A stretch of DNA of 19,954 bases from Flavobacterium psychrophilum (GCA_003243255.1 QFQM01000079.1:1-19954); one strand, 5' to 3'. Shown: positions 7,732-14,898, numbered from the stretch's first letter. Numbers and translations: made by a program. Notes: a model not told the origin generated them from the sequence alone.

Positions 7732-7819
7732 AAAAATCTAACTATCAAACTATCAAACTATCAAACCATCTAACTATCTAACAGTCGAATAATCAAATCA
7801 TCTAAAAATCTAATTATCC
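7732..7819. repeat. Right array of degenerate 8-base repeats (consensus AANNATCN)
   Basis: Eleven units in perfect 8-base register fill 7732-7819. All have AA at positions 1-2 and TC at 6-7, and ten have A at position 5. Three adjacent units (7740-7763) are identical AACTATCA. The exception, AACAGTCG at 7780-7787, is the reverse complement of the odd unit in the left array. The array continues less regularly back to about 7708. The last units contain the TAG stop of hutG (complement of 7810-7812) and the two codons before it. Confidence 0.9.
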
Positions 7820-8844
7820 GATTTCGCTTTCATAAAGTCGGTTACCAGATAAGCAATCAGTTTTCCTGTAAGGTGATTGTTCTTTTCGTTGTCAAGATCC
7901 GGCGCTCCTTCGCATAAATGCAGGTAGGAAGCATTTTTATGCTGACCGAAGTAATGGATGAACTGTCTTACTTTCTCAATACTGAAGCCTGTTGGTGTTA
8001 TAGCACTGCTGGCAATGTTTGGCAGAGAATCAAGGTCTATCTCAATTCCATAAGACTCGTCTTCAATAAAACCAAGAGCATGTGCCATTTCTTCAGAGAA
8101 ACTTTTCTCCTTACGTATGCTTAATTGCTCGTAGGTATTGAATTTAATGCGGTCGTAATGCTTCTTGATGTTCTCCATTACGGCTTTAGATGTATAGTTT
8201 TCATGCAGCCCGAAAACAAAGTATTTTTTCAGGAAGCCTTCTTCAAAAGCATAAGAAAATCCATTACCGCTATGGCGTCCTTCAAGTTGCCTGAAATCAG
8301 TATGGGCGTCAAAGTTTACAGCATTAACGGGTTTGCCTTTTGCCAGTGCAGTACCTTTAATATTACCATAGGCATTGTTATGGCCTCCGCCAATGATAAT
8401 AGGTGTCTTTCCTGCTTTAATGATCTGGCATACCACATGGGCAACATCTTTATCTATTTTTTCTACCAGTTCAGATAGTTTTTTGCGGCCTTCAGGTATA
8501 GATGCATCAACGGTAGATGCTTCTTCCATCACTGTAGAAACATCTATTTTTCCTAATATAATAAGATTACTGCCTTTGGCATATTTATTATGCTGCAGGT
8601 TAACAATACTCTTTATTGCCGATTCCCAGGCCGATGCCGTTCCGGGACGGCCAAAGTTTGCGCGTACTCCAATGTCCTCAGGAATACCTAATAAAACGAA
8701 TTCGGCTTCGCTTGATTTCATGAATTCGGTTATACCAATACTGGCAGGAATTGTAATTATCCTTTCCCCGAATTTAATTTCCCCGCTACGGTATGTTGTG
8801 TATTTTGTAAGGTCGTTAGCTGTGAATCTGGTGATGTTTTCCAT
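7810..8844 (-). CDS. hutG: Formimidoylglutamase HutG-like (arginase/agmatinase family)
   Basis: The 344-residue protein belongs to the ureohydrolase family with a two-Mn active site. Metal ligands are visible in GGGHNNAYG (H155), NFDAHTDFR (D179, H181, D183) and EIDLDSLP (D270, D272). In GGGH the usual GGDH aspartate is Gly, as in formiminoglutamase-type members. The likely reaction is hydrolysis of N-formimino-L-glutamate to glutamate and formamide, the last step of histidine degradation. This is supported by hutI about 2.8 kb away on the same strand, although the two are not adjacent. Agmatinase or arginase activity is the alternative. The promoter has TATTTTTG at 8862-8869. The final Asp-Asn-stop is encoded in the octamer array. 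Confidence 0.85.
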   Translation of the reverse strand: MENITRFTANDLTKYTTYRSGEIKFGERIITIPASIGITEFMKSSEAEFVLLGIPEDIGVRANFGRPGTASAWESAIKSIVNLQHNKYAKGSNLIILGKIDVSTVMEEASTVDASIPEGRKKLSELVEKIDKDVAHVVCQIIKAGKTPIIIGGGHNNAYGNIKGTALAKGKPVNAVNFDAHTDFRQLEGRHSGNGFSYAFEEGFLKKYFVFGLHENYTSKAVMENIKKHYDRIKFNTYEQLSIRKEKSFSEEMAHALGFIEDESYGIEIDLDSLPNIASSAITPTGFSIEKVRQFIHYFGQHKNASYLHLCEGAPDLDNEKNNHLTGKLIAYLVTDFMKAKSDN

Positions 8845-8861
8845 GTTGTTTTTGTTGGATT

Positions 8862-8869
8862 CAAAAATA
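8862..8869 (-). promoter_or_regulatory. -7 promoter box of hutG
   Basis: The minus strand reads TATTTTTG, matching TAnnTTTG, 17 bases before the ATG at 8844. No clear TTG is seen at the -33 distance, so confidence is moderate. Confidence 0.45.
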
Positions 8870-8921
8870 CTATATTCCGCTAATTTTTCGTTAAAATGAT
8901 AGTGGCAAATTAAAATTAATA

Positions 8922-8929
8922 TAAATTTG
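8922..8929 (+). promoter_or_regulatory. -7 promoter box of the coiled-coil protein gene
   Basis: TAAATTTG matches TAnnTTTG and lies 17 bases before the ATG at 8947. The surroundings are extremely AT-rich, so a chance match is possible. Confidence 0.45.
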
Positions 8930-8946
8930 AAAAAAATATTTTAACA

Positions 8947-9822
8947 ATGGAAAATCAAAAAAGTAATTCAAGCTTAAAGGCTATTATAGTAATATTGGCG
9001 ATATTACTAGTGGGAAGTCTTGCTTACATGTACAAAATGAGTACAGACAGCGAGACAACAGAAAAAACATTATTATCTGAAAAAGAACAGCTTATTCATG
9101 ACCTGGAGGAGAAGAAAGCAAACTATGATGCAGCAATTGCAGAAAACTCTTCTTTAAAAGGTGATCTTGAAGCTGAGCGCGCTAAGATTGAAGAACTTCT
9201 TGCCGAGGTAAAAAAATCGAAAGGCGATGCTGCTTCTCTAGCACGTTACAAAAATCAGTACATCAAACTTAAACGTGATTATGATGCTCTGATTGCTGAA
9301 AACAATTCGCTAAAAGATCAGAATGCTACTCTTACTACACAGCGTGACAGTACAGCTACAGCTCTAAATGAGACTAAAAGGTACAATGATACTCTTGTAG
9401 GCCAAAACGAGAAACTTTCTAAAACTGTTGAAAAAGCAGCGAAGCTACAGCTTCTTAACCTGCATATTCAGCCTTACAAAGAAAGAAGTTCAGGTAAACT
9501 GGTACAAACCGACAAAGCAAGCAGAGTTGACGTAATAAGGGTTAGCTTTACTATTGCTGCAAACGAAGTGGCTCAGGCTGGTAACAAAATGTACTATGTA
9601 CAGGTTATTGACCCTAAAAACAACGTAATTGGTGAGAAAGCTACTGAAGCTTTTGGTGACCAGTCGTTAACGTACAGCTTTATTACTAACGCTGTTTATG
9701 AAAACAAGAGTATGGAGGTTAAAGAAACTATTTCAGGTAAAGATTTTGCAAAAGGACTTTATACTGTAAATGTATTCGATAAAGGCCAGCTTGTTGGTAA
9801 CACGACATTCAACCTGAGATAA
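8947..9822 (+). CDS. Membrane-anchored coiled-coil protein of unknown function
   Basis: The 291-residue protein has a short cytoplasmic N-terminus, one membrane helix (about 11-29), a long Glu/Lys/Leu-rich region with heptad character and Asn-Ser-Leu-Lys echoes (AENSSLKGD near 65, AENNSLKDQ near 119; about 35-165), and a C-terminal domain (about 168-291) that looks all-beta. The domain ends in VNVFDKGQLVGNTTFNLR. The single N-terminal anchor suggests that the coil and beta domain lie in the periplasm. I do not recognise a named family; a structural role in the envelope is a guess. The gene is divergent from hutG, with a separate -7 box, and is followed by a strong terminator. Confidence 0.82.
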   Translation: MENQKSNSSLKAIIVILAILLVGSLAYMYKMSTDSETTEKTLLSEKEQLIHDLEEKKANYDAAIAENSSLKGDLEAERAKIEELLAEVKKSKGDAASLARYKNQYIKLKRDYDALIAENNSLKDQNATLTTQRDSTATALNETKRYNDTLVGQNEKLSKTVEKAAKLQLLNLHIQPYKERSSGKLVQTDKASRVDVIRVSFTIAANEVAQAGNKMYYVQVIDPKNNVIGEKATEAFGDQSLTYSFITNAVYENKSMEVKETISGKDFAKGLYTVNVFDKGQLVGNTTFNLR

Positions 9823-10104
9823 TCAGATTTAAAAATAAAATAAAGAAGGGGCTGTCTCAAAAGGACAGCCCCTTTTGTTGTAAATAGGGGCTGTTCCGTG
9901 GTTTATGTCTTCATGGGGAAAGTGTGGAAAAGTGTAGAAAAGTGTGGAAAAAAACTGATTAATATTAAAGTGGTTTTTTTTGTATAGTGTTGGTATACAG
10001 TGGTTTTTGTAAAAAGGTATAGTGTTTGGTATTTGGTATTTCAAAAAACTTGGGTAAAAGGGTTTAATGACACCAAAAACCTACTCTCTAAAAACACGCC
10101 TATA
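9823..10104. repeat. Non-coding gap with short tandem and dispersed repeats
   Basis: This gap of 282 bases holds the terminator at 9846-9877 and then three tandem 10-base units AGTGT(G/A)GAAA at 9921-9950. Further on come two similar segments GTATAGTGTTGGTAT (from 9982) and GTATAGTGTTTGGTAT (from 10017), both close to AGTGGTTTTT runs. The region is G/T-rich on the plus strand and unlike the coding DNA on either side. No convincing gene is present in it. It must contain the promoter of the glycosyltransferase gene, but no clear -33/-7 pair was found. Confidence 0.7.
9846..9877 (+). terminator. Terminator after the coiled-coil protein gene
   Basis: An 11-pair stem (9846-9856 with 9864-9874) has a 7-base loop and is followed by TTTTG. 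The stem core AGGGGCTGT occurs again at 9886-9894 and could compete for the right arm. Confidence 0.8.
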
Positions 10105-11550
10105 ATGCTAAATTACACCGAAACTACAGCCCCGTTTCCATCATTGGAAATACAGAAAAAACAAATCGTCGAAAAACCTCAAAGGGAATTTAAAATACAA
10201 CAATTGAAAACACAACGCAGAAAACAATTGTTGGTATTGGCCGGAACTTTTTTCCTGCTTATTGGAGCCGCAATAGGCTGCTACTTCCTAAAGGATGAAT
10301 TCGAACAATTAAATCTGGACAGACTCGCAACAAACTGGGGCATTGCCTTATTGATTGTTACTGGAGCATTATTTTTGTTCCAGGTTAGCTTTTTCATTTA
10401 TAATATTGTCCTTTACTTCAAATATAAACTCATAAAATCGGTATCGGATGAAGAATTACCGGTGTGTACAGTTATCGTACCTGCTTATAATGAAGGCAGA
10501 CTGGTTTTTGATACGCTGGTAAGCCTTGTAAAGAGCAACTATCCGGAGGCCAAACTAGAAATAATGGCTATAGATGATGGAAGTAAAGATGATACATGGG
10601 AATGGATGCAGCGCGCTAAAACTGAATTGGGAAACAGGATATCCATTTGCCAGCAACCGGAAAATAAAGGCAAACGCCATGCGCTTTACCGTGGTTTTCA
10701 ATCGGGTAAAGGAGAGGTTTTTGTAACTGTAGACAGTGACTCTGTAGTTACGGCTGATACGTTACGTAATCTTGTGAGTCCTTTTGTTAAAGATGAGAAT
10801 TGTGGTGCCGTTGCAGGAAACGTACGTGTGCTTAATAATAAGAAAGCCATCATACCTAAAATGCTTAATGTTAGTTTTGCCATGAGCTTTGAGTTTATGC
10901 GCTCTGCTGAGAGTGCTTTAGGTACTGTAATGTGTACTCCGGGGGCACTGGCTGCATACAAAAGAGATGCTGTGTTTAACTGTCTTGAAGAATGGATAGA
11001 CCAAAGCTTTATGGGGCAACCATCGAACATTGGAGAAGACAGGGCAATGACGAACATGATACTTAAACAAGGGTATCATGTAGTATTCCAGAAAAATGCA
11101 GTTGTGTTTACTAATGTTCCTGAAAAACTTAGTGGACTTTCTAAAATGTTCATACGATGGGGCAGAAGCAACATTAGGGAGAACATAATGATGTCAAAGT
11201 TCATATTTGCTAAGTTTCGTGAAGGAAGCAGATTTGGTGCAAGGCTTTTGTTCATCAACCAGTTTATAAGGATTGTAATGGCCTATCCGCTAATTTTGTT
11301 AATGCTTCTTTTTGTTGCAACACATCCATTATTGTTCTTAAGCAGTACTTTGGTAAGCATACTGGTATTTTCAAGCTTTTCAGTGCTTTTCTATTCAAAA
11401 AAACATAATGTAAAAGGTGCTTTTTGGGCCTATTCATACAGTATACTTTACACGTTCTGCCTGTTTTGGATAACACCATACGCAATTGCAACTATGGGCC
11501 GCAGTGGCTGGCTAACAAGAGAACTGGTACAGGAAAAAAGTATTACATAA
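10105..11550 (+). CDS. Membrane-bound family 2 glycosyltransferase (polysaccharide-synthase-like)
   Basis: With the ATG at 10105 the protein has 481 residues. An in-frame GTG at 10000 would add 35 residues from the repeat-rich gap and is unlikely. Two membrane helices (about 42-62 and 78-104) precede a GT2 catalytic domain: PAYNE (126-130), DDGS (157-160), DSD (210-212, metal/UDP binding), CTPGALAAYKR near 277-287, GED (310-312, catalytic Asp) and IRWGRS (350-355). C-terminal helices follow (about 385-462). This layout is that of NodC, IcaA/PgaC and hyaluronan synthase, which polymerise and export sugars. In the QxxRW motif of processive members the Gln position is Met348 here. The polymer is unknown, and no partner polysaccharide genes adjoin. 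Confidence 0.88.
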   Translation: MLNYTETTAPFPSLEIQKKQIVEKPQREFKIQQLKTQRRKQLLVLAGTFFLLIGAAIGCYFLKDEFEQLNLDRLATNWGIALLIVTGALFLFQVSFFIYNIVLYFKYKLIKSVSDEELPVCTVIVPAYNEGRLVFDTLVSLVKSNYPEAKLEIMAIDDGSKDDTWEWMQRAKTELGNRISICQQPENKGKRHALYRGFQSGKGEVFVTVDSDSVVTADTLRNLVSPFVKDENCGAVAGNVRVLNNKKAIIPKMLNVSFAMSFEFMRSAESALGTVMCTPGALAAYKRDAVFNCLEEWIDQSFMGQPSNIGEDRAMTNMILKQGYHVVFQKNAVVFTNVPEKLSGLSKMFIRWGRSNIRENIMMSKFIFAKFREGSRFGARLLFINQFIRIVMAYPLILLMLLFVATHPLLFLSSTLVSILVFSSFSVLFYSKKHNVKGAFWAYSYSILYTFCLFWITPYAIATMGRSGWLTRELVQEKSIT

Positions 11551-11574
11551 ACTACACACACTTTTATAATGAAC

Positions 11575-11610
11575 AAGGGCTTACTCTAAATGAGTAAGCC
11601 CTTTGTTTAT
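11575..11610. terminator. Bidirectional terminator between the glycosyltransferase gene and hutI
   Basis: A 12-pair stem (11575-11586 with 11592-11603), loop TAAAT, is followed by a T-rich stretch on the plus strand. It lies 24 bases after the glycosyltransferase stop; the convergent hutI ends at 11650. Confidence 0.8.
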
Positions 11611-11649
11611 TTGGTTTTGACCAAGTGATCAAGGTCATCCTGAAATGGA

Positions 11650-12885
11650 TTATATTGTTTTTCCCTCTATGATCACGCTTTCTATAAGGTTGCTTCCAAA
11701 AGCATAAGGCAACTGATAATAAGATGTAACAGGTTTTGTAATGATAAGGTTGGCTCTTTTACCGATGGTAATACTACCATGTGTATCGCTCAGTCCCATT
11801 GCATAAGCTCCATTGATGGTAGCAGCGTTGATAGCTTCTTCCGGTGTCATTTTCATTTTGATGCATGCTGTAGCTACCACAAGGTTCATATTGCCAGATG
11901 GTGTAGTTCCGGGATTAAAGTCGGTTGCAAGTGCCAAAGGCAATCCTGCTTCAAGCATTTTACGGGCAGGAGTGTACGGGATACTGATAAAGAACGAACA
12001 GGTAGGTAATGCGACAGGCATTGTATTGCTGTTCTTTAGTACTTCAATATCTTCATCGGTTACGATTTCAAGATGGTCTACACTTAGTGCATTGTGTTTT
12101 ACACAGGCTTCAATACCATTGATTGCCGTAAACTGGTTTACGTGAATCTTTGCGGGCATACCGTATTTTTTACCCGCTTCCATAATACGTTCAGTTTCTT
12201 CTATTGAGAAATATCCTGTTTCAAGAAAGGCATCAATATAATCAGCCAGTTGCTCTTCAGCGATTTTAGGCAGCATCTCATTTACAATGAGGTCGATATA
12301 GCCGCTATGGTTTTCTTTATATTCGGCTGGAAATGCATGTGCACCTAAAAAAGTAGCTTTTATGGCTACCGGATATTCTTCTTTCAGGCGTTTTATAACG
12401 CGAAGCATTTTCAGTTCGCCTTCAACAGTAAGCCCGTAACCTGATTTTATCTCAACAGCACCTGTTCCCTGTTGCATAACTTCTTCAAGTCGGTGCTTTG
12501 ACTGCTCGTAAATATCATCTTCACTGGTTTCGTTCAGTTTTTTGGCAGAATTCAATATACCTCCGCCACGATTAAAGATTTCCTCATAGGTAAGCCCGTT
12601 AATGCGGTCTACAAACTCAAGTACACGGTTACCGGCATATACTATATGGGTATGGCTGTCACACCAGGCAGGTAAAACGGCTTTTCCTTCGGCATCAATT
12701 ACAGTATAACCTGAGGCATCAGGACAGTTATCCATCGTCCCAAAACCGGCTATCAGATTGTTTTCAATAGCAAGCCAGGCATTGTTAAGTAACGGCAGGT
12801 CAGCCATTTCTTTTCCTGATACTTTTGCTATTCCCGGTTCACGTACCTGAAGTAATTCTTTGATATTTATAATAAGGGTCTTCAT
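11650..12885 (-). CDS. hutI: Imidazolonepropionase HutI
   Basis: The ATG at 12885 gives 411 residues; the codon before it is TTG and need not be the start. The protein is an amidohydrolase-fold metal enzyme that opens the ring of 4-imidazolone-5-propanoate to give N-formimino-L-glutamate in histidine degradation. Metal and substrate residues are seen in SHTHIVYAG (His78 and His80), GAHAFP, KIHVNQF (His248), DHLE (His271 region) and ATDFNPG (Asp near 321). Length fits the family. Its product is the substrate of the HutG-like enzyme encoded at 7810-8844 on the same strand, but the two genes are separated by two plus-strand genes. It is divergent from corA. Confidence 0.93.
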   Translation of the reverse strand: MKTLIINIKELLQVREPGIAKVSGKEMADLPLLNNAWLAIENNLIAGFGTMDNCPDASGYTVIDAEGKAVLPAWCDSHTHIVYAGNRVLEFVDRINGLTYEEIFNRGGGILNSAKKLNETSEDDIYEQSKHRLEEVMQQGTGAVEIKSGYGLTVEGELKMLRVIKRLKEEYPVAIKATFLGAHAFPAEYKENHSGYIDLIVNEMLPKIAEEQLADYIDAFLETGYFSIEETERIMEAGKKYGMPAKIHVNQFTAINGIEACVKHNALSVDHLEIVTDEDIEVLKNSNTMPVALPTCSFFISIPYTPARKMLEAGLPLALATDFNPGTTPSGNMNLVVATACIKMKMTPEEAINAATINGAYAMGLSDTHGSITIGKRANLIITKPVTSYYQLPYAFGSNLIESVIIEGKTI

Positions 12886-13120
12886 CAATTAAACTTTTTG
12901 TAAAAATAGAATGGATTAATGAACTTGTCTAATTTTTTTTCAATTGGTTGCAAAATGGTCTTTTATGTTTCATATTTCACCTGTTTTTTTACTTCGTAGC
13001 TCTGCTATGCAGCTCAAAAAAGCTAAAATATGCAACAAAAATCCCTATTTTTCACTTCAATCAAAAATAATTAGACAAGCTCTAAAAAACTCCTATATTT
13101 ATAATAAGAAATGCAATGTT
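12886..13120. promoter_or_regulatory. Divergent hutI/corA control region with an inverted 17-base element
   Basis: CTTGTCTAATT at 12924-12934 and AATTAGACAAG at 13069-13079 are exact reverse complements; extended to 17 bases they differ at one position. Each copy lies just upstream of a -7-like box: TATTTTTA (complement of 12901-12908) for hutI and TATATTTA (13094-13101) for corA. The TTAG in each would sit 20 and 19 bases from its box, the normal -33 to -7 distance. The open frame on the plus strand in this region begins with TTG, has no recognisable protein features and is not taken as coding. Confidence 0.45.
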
Positions 13121-14203
13121 GTGAAAAGAATAAAATATAGCAAAGTACGAAAGGTACAACCATACAATTTTGAATATACCGGAGAACATACTGCCGATCC
13201 TGTAGAGATGCAGCTTTTTGTTTTTGATGAAGAAGGTTATGAAGAGTACAAAAATGTTGGTCTCGAAAGGGTTTTCTCGGAATGTAAGGACGAACTCCAG
13301 GTTCATGATACTAAATGGCTGAATGTTCACGGCCTGCATGACGTGAACCTGATTCAGAAAATATCAAGTTTTTTTGAGGTTGAACCTTATGTCGTTGGCG
13401 ACATTCTTAATACCTCCCGTCGAACCCGTATTGAAGAATTTGGCGATGTATTGTTTTTCAGCATCAAATCGGTGCTTCCTGAAGAACAGGAAGGAGCCAT
13501 AAAAACCGAGCAAATCAGTTTCCTGCTTAAGGATAATGTAATTGTGTCTTTTCAGGAAAAGAAAAGCGATTACTTTGCCCACATACGTGAACGTATCAGG
13601 ACCGGTAGCGGTATTGTCCGTAAAAAGAAGAACGATTATCTTCTTTACCTGATGCTGGATGCCATCATGGAAAACTTCTTTATTACTATAGAGCGTTTTG
13701 AAGACAGGGTTGAGGCCTTGCACGACGGAAAGATTACCGGGAAGTCTGATTTTATTACAGGTGTAGAAAAAAGCCGCGATGAGCTTAGCTATATTAAGCG
13801 CGCAATCAATCCGTTAAGGGATGCGCTATATAACCTGAAGAGTTCTAAAGATGAGGATGACGATTACGACACGATCAGGAAACCTACAGAGGCTTATTTT
13901 GCAAGGCTTCACCAAAAATGCCTTGAGATGCTGGATCAGATAGATTATGACCTCACCTCTCTGGAAAGTGCTTCTAACTTTCATTTTTCGGCACAAAGCC
14001 AGCGCATGAACCAGATCATGAAGACGCTGACCATATTTTCGGTAATTTTTATGCCGCTTACCTTTATAGTAGGTGTATACGGAATGAACTTTGACAATAT
14101 GCCCGAATTGAGAACAGCAAACGGTTATTTCTGGGTATGGGGCATTATGATTGTTACTACCATAGGTATGGTTATTTATTTTAAAAAGAAAGACTGGTTT
14201 TAA
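13121..14203 (+). CDS. corA: CorA-family magnesium/cobalt transporter
   Basis: I take the GTG at 13121 as start, giving 360 residues (MKRIKYSKVRKVQPYNF...), close to the normal CorA length. The longer frame back to 12944 starts at TTG and would run through the promoter region. The large N-terminal domain is cytoplasmic, followed by a long helix region and two C-terminal membrane helices (about 298-320 and 336-353). The selectivity motif GMN is at 321-323, in YGMNFDNM, and the tail is basic (KKKDW). By family knowledge it forms a pentameric channel for Mg2+ uptake. A DUF1003 protein gene follows after one base, so the two are cotranscribed. Confidence 0.92.
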   Translation: MKRIKYSKVRKVQPYNFEYTGEHTADPVEMQLFVFDEEGYEEYKNVGLERVFSECKDELQVHDTKWLNVHGLHDVNLIQKISSFFEVEPYVVGDILNTSRRTRIEEFGDVLFFSIKSVLPEEQEGAIKTEQISFLLKDNVIVSFQEKKSDYFAHIRERIRTGSGIVRKKKNDYLLYLMLDAIMENFFITIERFEDRVEALHDGKITGKSDFITGVEKSRDELSYIKRAINPLRDALYNLKSSKDEDDDYDTIRKPTEAYFARLHQKCLEMLDQIDYDLTSLESASNFHFSAQSQRMNQIMKTLTIFSVIFMPLTFIVGVYGMNFDNMPELRTANGYFWVWGIMIVTTIGMVIYFKKKDWF

Positions 14204-14204
14204 T

Positions 14205-14897
14205 ATGAAATTTACAAGCGATATATCAGGGAAAGAATTCTCAGCAAAAGAAAGGGTGCCGGCAAGTCTGGTTCGTCAGCCTATACTTGATGCCATAAAA
14301 AAGGATGCTCCACATTTTGACGATACCTGCAGTCTTTCAATAAGTGAGCTTAATCAGTACAGGGCCAGGTATATTTCTGATTTTTTGGAAAAGGAAATGG
14401 GTGATCTGACCGAAATGGAGGCAAAAGTGGTTGATTCGCTTAAAAACGACAAGCTTTTATCTGATAATCCCGACGACGATGATAAAGAGATAACGTTCGG
14501 TCAGCGTATAGCCGATAAGGTAGCTACTTTTGGTGGCAGCTGGACATTTATACTTACGTTTACAGGATTCCTGTTGGCCTGGATAGTTGTAAATGCTCTG
14601 TTTTTACTGAACAAAGGTTTTGATCCTTATCCATTTATCTTACTAAATCTAATTCTTTCGTGTATAGCGGCACTACAGGCTCCGGTTATTATGATGAGCC
14701 AGAATCGCCAGAACGAAAAAGACCGTCAAAAGGCTCAGAACGATTATATGGTTAACCTGAAGTCTGAACTTGAGATACGAATGCTGCATGAAAAACTCGA
14801 TCACCTGATAATGCATCAGGAGCAGTCACTTATCGAGATACAGAAGGTTCAGATAGATATGATGAATGATATTCTGGCAAGGGTAGAGAAGAAGTAG
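14205..14897 (+). CDS. DUF1003 membrane protein
   Basis: The 230-residue protein matches DUF1003: a soluble N-terminal part, two membrane helices (about 112-134 and 143-165) and a conserved block AALQAPVIMMSQNRQNEKDR (155-174), followed by a charged helical C-terminus with NLKSELEIRMLHEKLD. The family function is unknown. The ATG is one base after the corA stop, which points to translational coupling and to a role in or near Mg2+ transport. N-terminal residues 1-50 contain a small Cys-bearing region (FDDTCSLS). The gene ends one base before the convergent acetyltransferase gene, with no room for a terminator between the stops. Confidence 0.87.
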   Translation: MKFTSDISGKEFSAKERVPASLVRQPILDAIKKDAPHFDDTCSLSISELNQYRARYISDFLEKEMGDLTEMEAKVVDSLKNDKLLSDNPDDDDKEITFGQRIADKVATFGGSWTFILTFTGFLLAWIVVNALFLLNKGFDPYPFILLNLILSCIAALQAPVIMMSQNRQNEKDRQKAQNDYMVNLKSELEIRMLHEKLDHLIMHQEQSLIEIQKVQIDMMNDILARVEKK

Positions 14898-14898
14898 C

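Larger units (their letters stand above)
7258..7819. mobile_element. Putative S23-type element: four-helix-bundle gene bracketed by inverted octamer arrays
   Basis: The unit of about 560 bases consists of the left octamer array, the S23-family gene on the minus strand and the right octamer array. The inverted arms (7266-7317 with 7768-7819) agree at about 44 of 52 positions. It fills the gap between two convergent genes. It encodes no transposase or recombinase, so mobility is an inference from structure and from the known behaviour of rRNA intervening sequences. Confidence 0.5.

Noticed and set aside
7732..7819. Octamer array as a CRISPR array
   Set aside because: The repeat period is only 8 bases with no spacers of 25-40 bases, and no cas genes are near.
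9846..9874. Insertion-sequence remnant at the GGGGCTGTC hairpin
   Set aside because: The sequence resembles terminal repeats of some elements, but there is no transposase fragment or target duplication, and the hairpin works as a normal terminator.
9829..10044. 71-residue minus-strand frame in the repeat-rich gap
   Set aside because: It runs across the terminator hairpin and tandem repeats and has no recognisable protein features.
10000..10104. 35-residue N-terminal extension of the glycosyltransferase from a GTG
   Set aside because: It is encoded in G/T-rich repeated DNA and starts at GTG, while the ATG at 10105 gives a typical beginning.
12944..13120. 59-residue N-terminal extension of CorA
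   Set aside because: It would begin at TTG, has a low-complexity non-conserved sequence and covers the divergent promoter region. The GTG at 13121 gives the normal CorA length and N-terminus.
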